The notes beneath the pieces were generated by a model. That model worked only from the letters and a program-made list of their open reading frames with translations. It had not been told where the DNA came from and ran no database searches. Below, in pieces: positions 47,574-58,700 of a stretch of DNA of 64,000 nucleotides; position 1 is the first letter of the stretch; every line of letters begins with the position of its first letter. A program made the position numbers and the translations under genes. Where the stretch lies: positions 2,054,501 through 2,118,500 of the forward strand of contig WAEK01000006.1 of assembly GCA_011634665.1 (NCBI GenBank), in the 5' to 3' direction. The DNA comes from Mortierella sp. BCC40632 (taxonomy: Eukaryota > Mortierellomycota > Mortierellomycetes > Mortierellales > Mortierellaceae).

Positions 47574-50500
47574 CTAGCGGACATTGACTAAGAACTGTTC
47601 TCTGGCAGAGCGCCAACACAGGCTTGACCGGGTCTCTAATAAAATACACAAAAAGGTGGTAACATCGCCGCAATTGTAAGTAGCAAGTATTGAGGACTTT
47701 TTCACGCAAAAGATGGAATGTTGGTCATTCAGGCTATCATACTTACCGGTTATATCAAGCTGGGCCATGTCATCATTTTGAGCTCGAAGTCTTGCAGCCT
47801 CTTCGTCCATGGTATCGTTCACACCACGACCAATAGTCATAAGCTCCTCGTAGTCCTCCTCATCATCATCTTCCTCGAAACCCTCCTCGAAACCCTCAGC
47901 GCTATTGTTACTATTGCTGGGACCAAATGCACCGATAGCTCCTGTAGACATGTAGCCAAATCCTGGAATCAGGCCATGGCCAGATGAAATTACATGATTT
48001 GAGGTCAAAGTAGGATCTTCCGCCAGACCCAAAAATGCTGCTCCCGTCCCTCCAACTCCATGCGTAGCTGATCCTGATAACAATCCTGCCACCTCAGGGT
48101 CATTATTAATATTGGCATGACCAGAAAATGTAGAGAGGGTAGTTTGGGCCTTGGCAGTTCCTTCACTATGGACCATCTTCTTTTTGGTGCGTTTCCTCAA
48201 GAGTCGTACAGGAGGCTCCAAGCTATTCATCTCTCTCCGGCGTTGGATCTGCTTCCTCAAGAACTCCCGAACTCGTCTACCTTGTGCCTCTGATCGAGCG
48301 CTCTCAATTTCCTTTAACGTCAGTTCATCACCAATCCAATCCCAGAGTACCCGAACACAGACCTCATTCGCTATCCTGGCAGCTAAGAGCATAGCATTCA
48401 TAGGCCCATTCTCGTCAAAGGTCTGATAAGGGTCGGCGCCATGTCCGAGCATCCAGTCCAGAAGCTCTTCTTGGTCCTGTTGGTCCGGAATTTCGATGGC
48501 GTCATGAAGTGGAGTTCGTCCTAAATTGCCTTTGGCATTAATGTCGGCACCGTGCCTAAGCAGTGTCTCCAGAGCAGGAATAGCTTTCTTTTGACAGCTA
48601 ACAACGACATGCATTGCTGTGTTGCCTTTGTTGTCTTGATCTGTCACGCCACGCGGGTTATGTCGAAGGATCAACTCAAGGACCGGAACGGGGTCTTGGT
48701 TGTGCTCGGCGACATGAAAGATGGACTGTGAGGTAAGTACAGCACCTTTGGAGAGAAGCAGGGTCATTGAAGGCACTGGATCAGGGCAGTATCGCGTTAG
48801 AAGGTCCATGCACGTCCAGTCGCCGCCAGTCTTTTTGGTAAAATCTGCTCCTGCGTCCAAGAGTAGCTGGATGCATTCATATGGCTCAGGGTTATAGCGT
48901 ACTAAGGAATGGAGAACAGTCCAGTCTTTGTGTCCGATAGCTGTTGCATCTGCACCATAGCTGAGCAGAAGCTTGAAGAGCTCAAGCGGCTGATTGTTAG
49001 CCCGTGCAACCAAATGGAGTGCTGTCCAGTCACTCTTTGTCTTAGCATTCACATCTGCCCCTGCTTCGATAAGCAGTCGCATACTTTCTAAAGGCTCTGT
49101 GCAATAGTTGGCCAAAAAGTGAAGGATACTCCAGCCATCTTGTGTGGTTACAGTTGGATCGGCGCCACGCTGTAGGAGGAAACGGATGGATTCCAATGGC
49201 TGCGGCGTGCATCGAGCGACACTATGTAGGACCGACCATCCGTTCTTCCCAACTGCATTCACATCCGCCCCAAACTCCACCAGTATTTTGAGCGCCTCTA
49301 GAGGATCCAGATTCGAGTTGGCGAGAAGATGTGTTGGAGACCAGCCGTCGGCAGTTTTGTCATGAACTCTTGCTCCTGCTTCCAGTAGGAGCCGGAGTGC
49401 CTTCATGGGCTTTCTATTGCTGTACACTAAAAAGTGAAGAGTAGTCCACTCTTTCTTGCCTCGCTTGTTGACATCGACGCCAGCATCTAACAAGACTTTG
49501 ATTGACTCATAAGACTCGATGGGGTCTTGACAGTGCTTTGCTAAAGAATGGAGTGCCGTTACTTGCTCCGTCTTCAGTACATTCACATCCACACCAGCGT
49601 TCACTAGCAACTTGATACCTTCAAGCGGGGTATGGTTATATCGGACAAGGCAGTGAAGTACACTCCAGCCATCAGCGCCAATAACAGTAACGTCTGCTCC
49701 GTGTTCCAGAAGGTATCGCAAAGCCTCCACAGGCTCTGGATTGTCTTTGGCCGTGTAATGAAGGGCTGTCCATTGCTTGACTGTCTTTGCATTCACATCA
49801 ACGCCATGTTCGACCACTAGCTTGATTGATTTGAGCATATCTTTACTCGCCCGAGAATATTCGCCCTTGAAGATACAGCGTGCTAGTGCATGCAGGACTG
49901 TACATTGCTCATCCGTTTGAGAGTGCACGGAAACGCCATGCTCAATGAGGTATTTGATGCAATCATAGGGTTCAGCATTGTATCGTGCAAACGTATGCAT
50001 CACACTCCAGCCATGGAGACTGATCGCCTTCACGTCGGCTCCCAAAGAAACCAGGAGCTTCATAGCTTCAAGGCAACCCGGTCGATAAGAGTGAGCAAGT
50101 GTATGCAGTGCCGTGAGGCCCTTTTCAGTGGTGTTATTGACGTCTGCGCCATAGTGGACTAGTAGCTTGATCGACTCTAGAGCCTCAGGCTGTTCCTGAA
50201 CAAGGATGTGTAGTGGTGTGGCGCCGTCGGTCCGCTTCGCCATCGGGTCATATCCCTCATGAAGTAAGATATCGATCATATTCCAGAGTATTGAGGGGTC
50301 GTCGTGGATAACGTATTGGCAGGCGAGGTGGAGATATGTCTGGTTCAAGCCCAAAGGCTTGTCCCTTTTCAGCTGTCCTGGTCGTGCGTAGAGCGCATGC
50401 TCAGCAGAAAGGGGGCACTCCGTAGAGTTAGAGTCACTACGAAAAGCTGCTGTCTCGGCTTTGGCCTTGAGTGCGAAAGGATGTTCATCTGTGAGGTCTT

Positions 50501-50813
50501 TTCTTGTACTGCAATGAGCACGGAAACTGCTGTTGGGGTTTCTGCTTGTAGCGTTGTAACTAGAGCGAAGACCACGAGATATATCCCTGCCAAGTGAACT
50601 CTCCATGCTTGTGTTCAATGCGGACCGTGACCGTCGCCGCATGGCAAGAATAAAGGCAACAGCATGATAGTCTCCACCTCGGACAGAGATCTCCATTGGT
50701 TGGGGAGGTGGATTCTCAATTGAATAAGGGCCAAAGCGAGCTTTGAGCCATTCAAGATCCTCATCGTTAGAGGGACTAACGAGGAGAGACTGGTGAGGTG
50801 TAGTGGTAGTCAT
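47574..50813 (-). CDS. Large ankyrin-repeat protein, about 1040 aa
   Basis: Two exons: 50813-47747 and 47635-47574, joined across a 111-base GTAAGT-TTAG intron; reading through the intron would also stay in frame and add 37 residues. The N-terminus (about 250 residues) is not repetitive. About 17 ankyrin repeats follow (about 160-800), each centred on W-x-x-LH and LL-x-GADV, for example WSVLHSLVRYN-type and WTALHLVARANNQPLE. The spacing is regular and the loops carry an unusual P-E/D-P-x-E-x-I/L turn. The last repeats are classical (GNTAMHVVVSCQKKAIPALE, GRTPLHDAIEI). A C-terminal basic patch KRTKKKM and an acidic stretch (EGFEEGFEEDDDEED) follow. No enzyme or membrane part. It likely acts as an intracellular scaffold; partner unknown. 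Confidence 0.88.
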   Translation of the reverse strand: MTTTTPHQSLLVSPSNDEDLEWLKARFGPYSIENPPPQPMEISVRGGDYHAVAFILAMRRRSRSALNTSMESSLGRDISRGLRSSYNATSRNPNSSFRAHCSTRKDLTDEHPFALKAKAETAAFRSDSNSTECPLSAEHALYARPGQLKRDKPLGLNQTYLHLACQYVIHDDPSILWNMIDILLHEGYDPMAKRTDGATPLHILVQEQPEALESIKLLVHYGADVNNTTEKGLTALHTLAHSYRPGCLEAMKLLVSLGADVKAISLHGWSVMHTFARYNAEPYDCIKYLIEHGVSVHSQTDEQCTVLHALARCIFKGEYSRASKDMLKSIKLVVEHGVDVNAKTVKQWTALHYTAKDNPEPVEALRYLLEHGADVTVIGADGWSVLHCLVRYNHTPLEGIKLLVNAGVDVNVLKTEQVTALHSLAKHCQDPIESYESIKVLLDAGVDVNKRGKKEWTTLHFLVYSNRKPMKALRLLLEAGARVHDKTADGWSPTHLLANSNLDPLEALKILVEFGADVNAVGKNGWSVLHSVARCTPQPLESIRFLLQRGADPTVTTQDGWSILHFLANYCTEPLESMRLLIEAGADVNAKTKSDWTALHLVARANNQPLELFKLLLSYGADATAIGHKDWTVLHSLVRYNPEPYECIQLLLDAGADFTKKTGGDWTCMDLLTRYCPDPVPSMTLLLSKGAVLTSQSIFHVAEHNQDPVPVLELILRHNPRGVTDQDNKGNTAMHVVVSCQKKAIPALETLLRHGADINAKGNLGRTPLHDAIEIPDQQDQEELLDWMLGHGADPYQTFDENGPMNAMLLAARIANEVCVRVLWDWIGDELTLKEIESARSEAQGRRVREFLRKQIQRRREMNSLEPPVRLLRKRTKKKMVHSEGTAKAQTTLSTFSGHANINNDPEVAGLLSGSATHGVGGTGAAFLGLAEDPTLTSNHVISSGHGLIPGFGYMSTGAIGAFGPSNSNNSAEGFEEGFEEDDDEEDYEELMTIGRGVNDTMDEEAARLRAQNDDMAQLDITGKYDSLNDQHSIFCVKKSSILATYNCGDVTTFLCILLETRSSLCWRSAREQFLVNVR

Positions 50814-51668
50814 ACTTGTAGGGGGCGTTGACTGCCAATTGGTTCAAGAGGCTGTCAGAATGCAAAGCTACGACTGCAATTTCGAAGTCTGTTAGAACAA
50901 AGGAATAAGTCTTTCGATGTGCATGTAAAGCAGGGGACTGGTAGCTTACGCTATTCTGGTTGAAATGCTTAGAGCAAAAAGAGATGATGGATCGGCTGTC
51001 AAGGAGGGGCAATTGGAAGAGACAATGGGAGTGGTGCACACATGGTTTACGACGACACGGACTGAGTCTTGGGTTCGGCCAGTTTGCTTACACCGCTTAA
51101 GGGGATGGTCCTCCTTGACCTTGACAGCGCTGGCCTATGTAATGGGTCAATGCACAGTGCATGCACGCAAGTCTTTCGACGAGTCGTATTCATTGCAAAC
51201 TTGTAGCGCTGGAACAACGCTCTTGCCGGACTTGGGGTTCACTCTCTTCCTTGGTGAATCCTATACTTAGTTTTCCTTGAGATCAACCTGTCTGCTCAGA
51301 ACTCTTGATGCAATTTCTAGACTCTACAGCGCAAAGTCTAATTATCCTACGTACCGGTCCTTTTCTACAACATTTGCACTGGCAACTGACCTGAGATGTG
51401 CAATCGGATACGGAGGACAACAAAGTGTTTTAGCCATGCACTACCAAGGATAGCTCGTAGGGTCTTTGGGTGTGTTTTTGAGATAATCTTCACCAAACCC
51501 CCATATCGAGATTCGACTGCACTAAATTTTTCGTTTAAACACCATCTCGATGCTTCTCGTAATTTATTCATTCTGTGCTATCTTTCCGGAAGAATCGCTT
51601 TCCGTCGTACCCTATCTCTCTTGCTGTCTTTACTCAGGAACCTGCCTTCATTTTCTCATTTGCTCAGT
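50814..51668. other. Intergenic between ankyrin gene and subtilase 3' end
   Basis: Contains the ankyrin gene promoter and the 3' flank of the degenerate subtilase. Frames here are short and unconserved. Confidence 0.5.
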
Positions 51669-52826
51669 TTACTGTCCACCGTTGTAGACGATACGGTTGG
51701 GGTTACCGTTGAGATTGCCTGTAAGCTTGTTGACTGTAGCAGTGCTGGTAATATGGTCAAAGACCGCTTGTGCAGTGGGAAGGTTAAGGAACGACTGGTA
51801 CAACGCAGCAGTTCCGGCTACAAAAGGCGAACTGGCAGAGGATCCCGTCAGAGTAGTGGAGGCATCAGGGCTACCAATCCAGGCAGATTTGATGCCTACG
51901 CCAGGAGCATAGATCTCGACACACGGTCCATACGGAGAGAAGTTTCCAACAACATCGTTGCTATCTGAAGCTACAACTGTGTAAACATTGTTGGAGCCAG
52001 CAGGTGAGTTGTTGCATGCATTGGAAGAAGATCGTCCGGCCGCTGCAAATAGAGGTGCATTCGCCAAATAAAGTCTTTGAGCGGCATCATCGATGACCTT
52101 GGACTTGCTACCGCCAAGGGACATGTTGACAACAGTCTTGCCTGGAATGGTGTGCTGAACAACCCAATCCATACCGGCAACGACACTAGAGGCAGTTCCG
52201 GATCCTTGAGCATCTAAGACCTTGACACTCACGATGTTTACCAGCTTAGCAACACCATATTTGGTGCCGCCAATAATCGCAGCTACATGTGTACCATGTC
52301 CGTTTTGATCAGTATCTGGAGACCCAGCGACAAAGTTGGCACCCCATGAAGCACGACCACCGAAGTCGTTGTGGCCGATGTAGACACCAGTGTCAATGAC
52401 ATAGGCGGTAACACCCTGACCAGCAGCATTGTTGTATAGGTAAGGAGCCGTCAGGTTCCGATCATGCTGGGAGATACGAGGGAGTCCCCAAGAAGGAGGA
52501 TTAGTCTGTTGCCCAGCTACGGTTAGGATTGAGTCTTGTTCGATGTACTCAACCTCATCCGAGGCAAGGAGCTCCTTGAGGGCAGCCTCGTTAACCGAAG
52601 CGGCAAAACCAGCGAAGCTGCTGTACTTGCGGTGGATGGTGGGCTTGCGACCGCGACCGTTCTGGCGACGAGCAATGTCATCGAACTTGGGCTGGAACGA
52701 GTCAAGGGAGTTTCCATCCTTGAGGACAACGATGTAAGAATCGGGGATAGCCTTTCCGCCGTTGTTGATCAGGGGAGCAGCCTGGGCAAGGGCAATGACT
52801 GCTGCGACGAGGAGGATGTATTTCAT
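51669..52826 (-). CDS. Subtilase (S8, proteinase K-like) with degenerate active site
   Basis: 385 aa, no intron. Signal peptide MKYILLVAAVIALAQA, inhibitor I9 propeptide (SYIVVLKDGNS to EYIEQDS), then the S8 domain. D145 (YVIDTG) and H177 (NGHGTHVA) are present. The oxyanion Asn position is Arg265 (AAAGRSSS; codon CGA at 52034-52032) where the tandem paralogue has AAGN. The Ser box reads GSSASSPFVAG rather than GTSMASPHVAG, keeping S330. Loss of the oxyanion Asn normally cuts subtilisin activity drastically. The frame is intact, so it may be a secreted non-enzyme or an early pseudogene. The ATG at 52826 is chosen over an upstream one at 52895 because it matches the paralogue start. Confidence 0.88.
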   Translation of the reverse strand: MKYILLVAAVIALAQAAPLINNGGKAIPDSYIVVLKDGNSLDSFQPKFDDIARRQNGRGRKPTIHRKYSSFAGFAASVNEAALKELLASDEVEYIEQDSILTVAGQQTNPPSWGLPRISQHDRNLTAPYLYNNAAGQGVTAYVIDTGVYIGHNDFGGRASWGANFVAGSPDTDQNGHGTHVAAIIGGTKYGVAKLVNIVSVKVLDAQGSGTASSVVAGMDWVVQHTIPGKTVVNMSLGGSKSKVIDDAAQRLYLANAPLFAAAGRSSSNACNNSPAGSNNVYTVVASDSNDVVGNFSPYGPCVEIYAPGVGIKSAWIGSPDASTTLTGSSASSPFVAGTAALYQSFLNLPTAQAVFDHITSTATVNKLTGNLNGNPNRIVYNGGQ

Positions 52827-52904
52827 TGTAATTATCTGTAAGACTAATGGGGATGGAGTGAGTGAATGAAAGAATAGGGTAGGGCAGAGTAACATAGTGG
52901 TTAC

Positions 52905-52912
52905 TTTTTATA
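52905..52912 (-). promoter_or_regulatory. TATA box of degenerate subtilase
   Basis: TATAAAAA on the minus strand, 79 bases upstream of the ATG at 52826. Confidence 0.55.
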
Positions 52913-54516
52913 CCTGACTTGAACCACTTATTACCAAATAGGCTTTGCATAATGAGCGGTAAGAGGAGGAGTGAATGACTACGTGAGAAATATTTTGTCA
53001 TTCTGTTCCTGATATTTGGAAAGAGGTCTGACTACAGTAAAGAAAAGGCAGCGAAAGCACGACATAGTCCAAAACAACACCGCCAGCGCCGACGCGGGCA
53101 CAGGACATTGGTTGCTGAAGGTGACACACTTTTCCGATAGGGGGCGCTCGTACATGAACAGGCAGGTGCTTTTTCCAGTTATCATCCCTTCACAGTCCTA
53201 GGCACCAATCTGCACGCCAAGGCAATCTGTGTCCCAAGGCCAGAGGCTTGAAAGCACCTACCAGTTCTCCAAGTGTAGAGACCGCACACATTCCACATCC
53301 TTGGCTTTGTGAGCCTACTCGATTGTTTTCTCACGTTCGGTATTGAACACTACGGCGTTTCCCACAGTTTCTCGTTTGTGCTCGTGGTGTTAGAGCATTG
53401 ACACATAAACAAATCGCGTACAGGAGAGCTTATAGAAAATCAGTTGAGTTCTGAGAAGGCGGTGCTCTTATTGTCGCACTTCAAGGGGTAGTTAAAAATA
53501 TCTACTTCGCGGCGCAAACAGAAGATTACGCATCCTTTCCTCTCTGGATACCCCCTCATATCAGGCACAACCACTGGGCCTATCAATGGTAATAGAGTCA
53601 AACCCAGTACAGTATATTGAAGTGCGCCTTTTTTGATCGATGGTCAACTGATAGTTGTGATTTTTTTTCGTGGGGAATGCTATCGTTGTCGCACGAAGGA
53701 AAAGAAGGCTTCGTGTCTCCAAGCGCACACTACTTTGCCAAAGTGGCTACTAGGAGAGACAAGTCATTTCACAAACACACACACACATACACACAGAGGA
53801 GAGAGAGAGAGAGAACAACCTTGGTCATATTTTTTTCATAGAGAGTAACAGTTAAATCAACCTTTTCTCTTGTTACAACTCGATTGGCGGTCGGCATAAT
53901 TTTTTGAATCCAACGCATTGGTACTTTCCAAAGAGCTTAAACAGAGATGATCTTACTTCTTGGCTGACCACCAATTGGCATGTAGAAGTCAGTAGCAGAC
54001 CAGTAGCAAAATATCAGGCAAGTACACAATATTCGAGCCATATCGTCGCCGGGAATAAACCAGTCAATGATTACTGGCAAACGCTGACTGCATTTTTGAA
54101 CTAGCATTTCTAAGTCGACCTTCTCTAGTGCAATCTAGGTCACTTTGAAACCACAGGGGCTCATCGTTTCTTAGATCACTCCAGTACCTGTGGCCGTCAC
54201 TAGGCAGAGTATGCAGTAGTCACTGCATCAATTTCCATTCTTGGAATAAGCAAAATTAGGAGCCGAGCATCCAAATCTCAGAAAAACTTATCAAAACCAA
54301 GTGGAGATGAGAATATGGGTAAGCGTGGCGATCAACGCCTTTCCAATACTTTTTTAATTCATATTTGCAAGGAACTTCTGCGAATCAATCGCAGAGTAAA
54401 AAGTAACAATATTGAACAGCTAGACTCCAGGTCCACTTGTGTCTCGATCCTAATCATTTGCTTGAATGTTCTTTTTCATCCCACCTGGAGATGCCTTGAT
54501 CGGAAATCGGAGATAT
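52913..54516. other. Intergenic between the tandem subtilases
   Basis: No gene supported. Contains the dispersed repeat at 53325-53460 and a CA/GAGA microsatellite at 53770-53815. Confidence 0.5.
53325..53460 (-). repeat. Dispersed repeat shared with 46900-47050
   Basis: Shared stretches include TTCTCACGTTCGGTATTGAA against TTCTTGCGTTCGGTGCTGAA, AACACTAC, and TTGACACATAA. On the minus strand both read about CGKRRSVQYRT / RRKWCSVQHRT, with a stop in this copy, so it looks like a decayed coding element. Confidence 0.6.
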
Positions 54517-55677
54517 TTAGGCAGCACCATTGAAGACAAGGCGGTTAGGCGAGCCCTTCAAGTTGCCAGTGATCTTGCCGACAGTAGCGGTGCTGGTGAG
54601 CTTGTCAAAGAGCGACTGAGCGGTGGGAAGGCTGTTGAAGGAGAGGTAGAGAGCAGCAACACCTGCGACGTGAGGAGAGGCCATCGAGGTTCCAGAGATG
54701 GTGTTGGTGGCTGAGGCAGATCCAATCCAGGCGGAGGTGATTCCGACACCAGGTCCGAAGATCTCAACGCACGAACCCCAAGAGGTGAAGCTGGCAGGGC
54801 GATCGGTGCGGTCTGAAGCAGCGACGGTGTAGGTGTTGGCGGCACCAGCGGGGGAAAGAGTGCAGGAGTCGGCGGTAGCGGTGTTACCGGCGGCGACAAT
54901 CAGGGGAATGTTGGCATTGAAGAGACGCTGAGCAGCATCATCGATGGCCTTGGACTTGCCACCACCAAGGGACATGTTGACAACGGACTTGCCAGGGGTG
55001 GCACGCTGGGCAACCCAGTCCATACCGGCAACAACACCAGAGGTGGATCCAGAACCTTGGGCGTCCAAGACCTTGACACCGACAACGCTGACCTTCTTGG
55101 CAACACCGTATTGGGTTCCTCCGATGGTTCCGGCGACGTGAGTGCCGTGACCGTTCTGGTCAGTGTTGGGAGAGCCAGTAATGAAGTTGGCACCCCAGGA
55201 AGCACGACCACCGAAGTCGTTGTGGCCGATGTAGACACCAGTGTCAATGACATAGGCGGTAACGCCCTGACCGGCAGCATCGTTGTAGAGATAGGGGGCA
55301 GCGAGGTTCAAGTCGCGCTGAGAGACGCGAGTGAGACCCCAAGAGGGAGGCGAGGTCTGAGAGCCAGACAAAGTGATGATGGCATCTTGCTCGATGTACT
55401 CAACCTCATCCGAGGCAAGGAGCTCCTTGAGGGCAGCCTCGTTAACCGAAGCGGCAAAACCAGCGAAGCCGTTGTACTTGCGGTGGATGGTGGGCTTGCG
55501 ACCGCGACCGTTCTGGCGACGAGCAATGTCATCGAACTTGGGCTGGAACGAGTCAAGGGAGTTTCCATCCTTGAGGACAACGATGTAAGAATCGGGGATA
55601 GCCTTTCCGCCGTTGTTGATCAGGGGAGCAGCCTGGGCAAGGGCAATGACTGCTGCGATGACGAGAGTGTACTTCAT
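54517..55677 (-). CDS. Secreted proteinase K-like subtilase (S8)
   Basis: 386 aa, intronless. Signal peptide MKYTLVIAAVIALAQA, I9 propeptide (about 28-98), then the catalytic domain. The triad is D145 (VIDTG), H177 (GHGTHVAG) and S331 (GTSMASPHVAG), and oxyanion N265 (VAAGN) is intact. It is the family of broad-specificity endoproteases that fungi secrete to digest external protein. It lies head-to-tail with the degenerate copy at 51669-52826. The first 290 coding bases are nearly identical between the two, whereas the mature domains differ clearly. A TATAAATA box lies about 100 bases upstream. Confidence 0.95.
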   Translation of the reverse strand: MKYTLVIAAVIALAQAAPLINNGGKAIPDSYIVVLKDGNSLDSFQPKFDDIARRQNGRGRKPTIHRKYNGFAGFAASVNEAALKELLASDEVEYIEQDAIITLSGSQTSPPSWGLTRVSQRDLNLAAPYLYNDAAGQGVTAYVIDTGVYIGHNDFGGRASWGANFITGSPNTDQNGHGTHVAGTIGGTQYGVAKKVSVVGVKVLDAQGSGSTSGVVAGMDWVAQRATPGKSVVNMSLGGGKSKAIDDAAQRLFNANIPLIVAAGNTATADSCTLSPAGAANTYTVAASDRTDRPASFTSWGSCVEIFGPGVGITSAWIGSASATNTISGTSMASPHVAGVAALYLSFNSLPTAQSLFDKLTSTATVGKITGNLKGSPNRLVFNGAA

Positions 55678-55780
55678 TGTTGGGACTTGAAGGTGGAAGA
55701 GGCTTGAGTGTTCTTGGGGGTTGTGTTGGAGGAATTGAGGATTGCTGAGTGAAGAACAAAAGGCAATCGACGAGAGGCAG

Positions 55781-55788
55781 TATTTATA
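55781..55788 (-). promoter_or_regulatory. TATA box of canonical subtilase
   Basis: TATAAATA on the minus strand, about 104 bases upstream of the ATG at 55677. Confidence 0.55.
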
Positions 55789-58700
55789 CTGGAGGAGGGA
55801 CCTCGGTCACTAGTGCTGATGAAGTTCTTACACATGAGTAACATGCCTTCGTTCTCACCTCAATAGTAGCACACCTTATTTTGGTTCTCTGTTGACGTCC
55901 AGTTAGTCTACAGCTAGACCTTCCCCACCGAATTTGATTGAGTGATTGAGAAACGCGTTAAAGAGTGCGGGCAGTTTGGCGACACAAAGCGGACGCCATA
56001 CCGAGTTTTCCTGTCGATTATGCCAGAGAAGTGAACAGGAAGCGAAAGGTGTCTAGTCTTCTCTATAGAGTGCTAAAGAAAAGAGTGGGTATGGAGTAGG
56101 CTCTGACCAGAGACGAAGGGCTGCAGCTTTTCGCTAACACGATACATTCTGAAGAGAAGCATCCATTCACCGCCTTGCCATGTGTTACCAAGCTCCTCTT
56201 GACGCAGGTGAGACTTTTGAAAAGAGGAATGTAGAGGACTGGTCGAAGTGAACCCTTACAGGGTCTGAGCTTTTCTTTTTGTTTACCCTCCCAGGATCCT
56301 TTGCAGCCAATGTTGTACGTTTGTGGTTTTGCTAGCCGAGGACGGAGCAAGAGGCGGCTGACAACCGCCTACAAACACAACCACGATCGATAAGCCTTTA
56401 GACCTGCATATTACAGCGTTGCTATTTAGTGTTTTGTGGAAGGCGTCCTGACACGTCGACTTTTCACTCCTATATTCGATTCCCAGGACGAACTACATAC
56501 TCACGGTATTCCCATCATTGTTTGTTTTGAGTGCCTCAACAACAACAGTTTCCCGAGGATTGGCCGTTTGATTTGTTTTCTTCACACGAAGGGTGTTTAC
56601 TTTAGTCCATGGAGTGAAGAACACTGGATAGCAGCGCATCCCGAGTAAACACAATTTTCATGGTGATAGTGGGTATGGGAACTTTTGGAGTCAATCAGCG
56701 ACTTTATTGGTCCATCATGCCTGTTTGTTGTATCCTTAACTTTTTAGGAGTCGAGTACTCACAACGGCTGAAATGGACAAAGCGTGAGATTCTGAGTGCC
56801 AATAGTCTCACGATATATGTCCCAGAGTGAGGGGGAAAAAAGAGGATGAAAGGCAGTGTGGAGGACAGTGAAAATACAGCAGCATAATTCAAAGCGAGGA
56901 CCAGCGTGGGAAGTGGTTCCTTTACCCATAGTTCCATAGGTTAGGGGTAAAAATTCCAGATGAACTACAGGACATAATCTACTGTAATGCCAGCGGACTG
57001 CTGTATGACCTAAATCTGCCAGCTTCTGGTCTGGAGTAACTCCAAGTGCTAACATACGATCCACGGCGCAAGGAGCCCCCTAATTCCTTTGTGTTGCTCT
57101 TTCTTTTTCCATGGTTTTCCACTGTAAGATATTATCCGAAAGGCGGATGAGGGACTCGTCATCAACGCTTAAAAATTATAGTGAGGAGCATGGGGGCTTT
57201 TTTGCCATCAAGTTAAACAATGTTCTGAAAATTGTGAGCCAATTGGCATATATTTTGGCTGGAATGTGTGTGCTTCATCTTCCAACGAGCTACTTTTTCC
57301 TTCGGACGGCTCAGGAACCGAATCAGATCGGCTGCAGTTTCTGTCCGCTGACGTGAAAATGAACAGAACAGACATCATGCTCTTCTGTGTCTCCCTCCCT
57401 TTTCTAATTCACCTCACGCCTTGATTGGTACTTCCCTCTCTGCACCAGTATGCGTGGTCAGATGCACATGCATGAAAAGGTAGTGGGCATGCGGCCCATT
57501 TGCCACTGTTTGCCTTTTCCTTAGTACGCCATTCTGGATGAAAGTGGACACAATCAGTGAAGTGGATGGAAGCGTGATCGAGGCGGAAGATGGGTCAATC
57601 AACAGGAATGGTCTCATTATCCCTCTCCCTGCAGTGCACTGACAAGTGAAAGCCCCTTCTTCTCGTGTTGTGTCAATGCGCTTTTCACACGATATGTCCT
57701 GCGAGAAATGCATCTGAGCCCAATTCCAAAGTGCGAAGGAAGACCTTAAATCTCGCAAACAAAAAGCTTGGTCCCCGATCTGTTTGAACAGAATCAGCTC
57801 TATTTCATACTTGCATAGAGGAACTCTGTTACAGTGGGGTAAAAGAAATGGAGGGGTGAAAACACAAGTGCAAGAATAGAATATCAGATGCTATGAAAGG
57901 TTGCTGGGAGGGTGGAATCCTCCGCCTTCATCCATGTGTTTCCCTAGCTATAACTCTCTCAGCATTGCCATAACTGACATACCTAACGGAAGTGCTCCAA
58001 GCAGTTGAGCAGTAAACCTGAATGTACAAACTGCCCCACCAATTATTTGTTGGCGTTGGCTACCTCAACCCCAATGTTGTTGGAACATTTGTTTATTCCC
58101 TAGATATCTTCTCGTCAACACAAAGATGGAGCGGAGAGTCTCGCGCCTTAGCTAGTGAATGTAAACTAGTGTTCGTAGCTACTTTGCTTGTCCTTCGCCT
58201 CATTCGCTGAGTTTTTTCATACTTGAATTGTCCGTGTGCATGTTTAATACCCATTTACTTTGGATGCTTGCCATCGGTAACCTAATGAAAAGAACCCCAA
58301 CGAAGGGGTGATTAAAGACAAGCTTACCTGCATGGGCGTATAAACAAGTGTGGGATACCTATACACTTGCTGGAATACCTTTTAGGCCGAATGGCTGTGG
58401 CTGAAGGGTTTAAAGTGCAGCAAGGGTCCTTGGTCAGTAGCAACTTGAGTATCTTGGAGTCAGTGTGAAAGTTCGGCCAAGCTTATTGGCCAGTTACTTT
58501 CCTGCAAAGACACGAGTTCCTGCATTCAACAGAATGGTTTGTGGCACTGGCAGAGATTCGAGAGAGCGTGGGTTTTAGTGTAAGACAAAGCTCCTCCGAA
58601 TGTTGCTCCTTCCCACAGGGCGGAATGTACAGTGAGCTTGACAACATTGCGCAATAGCCCCTGAACTTTCCGTGGGCGTCAGCTCTCTACACTGGAACAG

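Noticed and set aside
52536..52841. Plus-strand frame opposite the subtilase start, also at 55057-55707
   Set aside because: Antisense shadow of the propeptide region; appears in both paralogues because the coding strands match.
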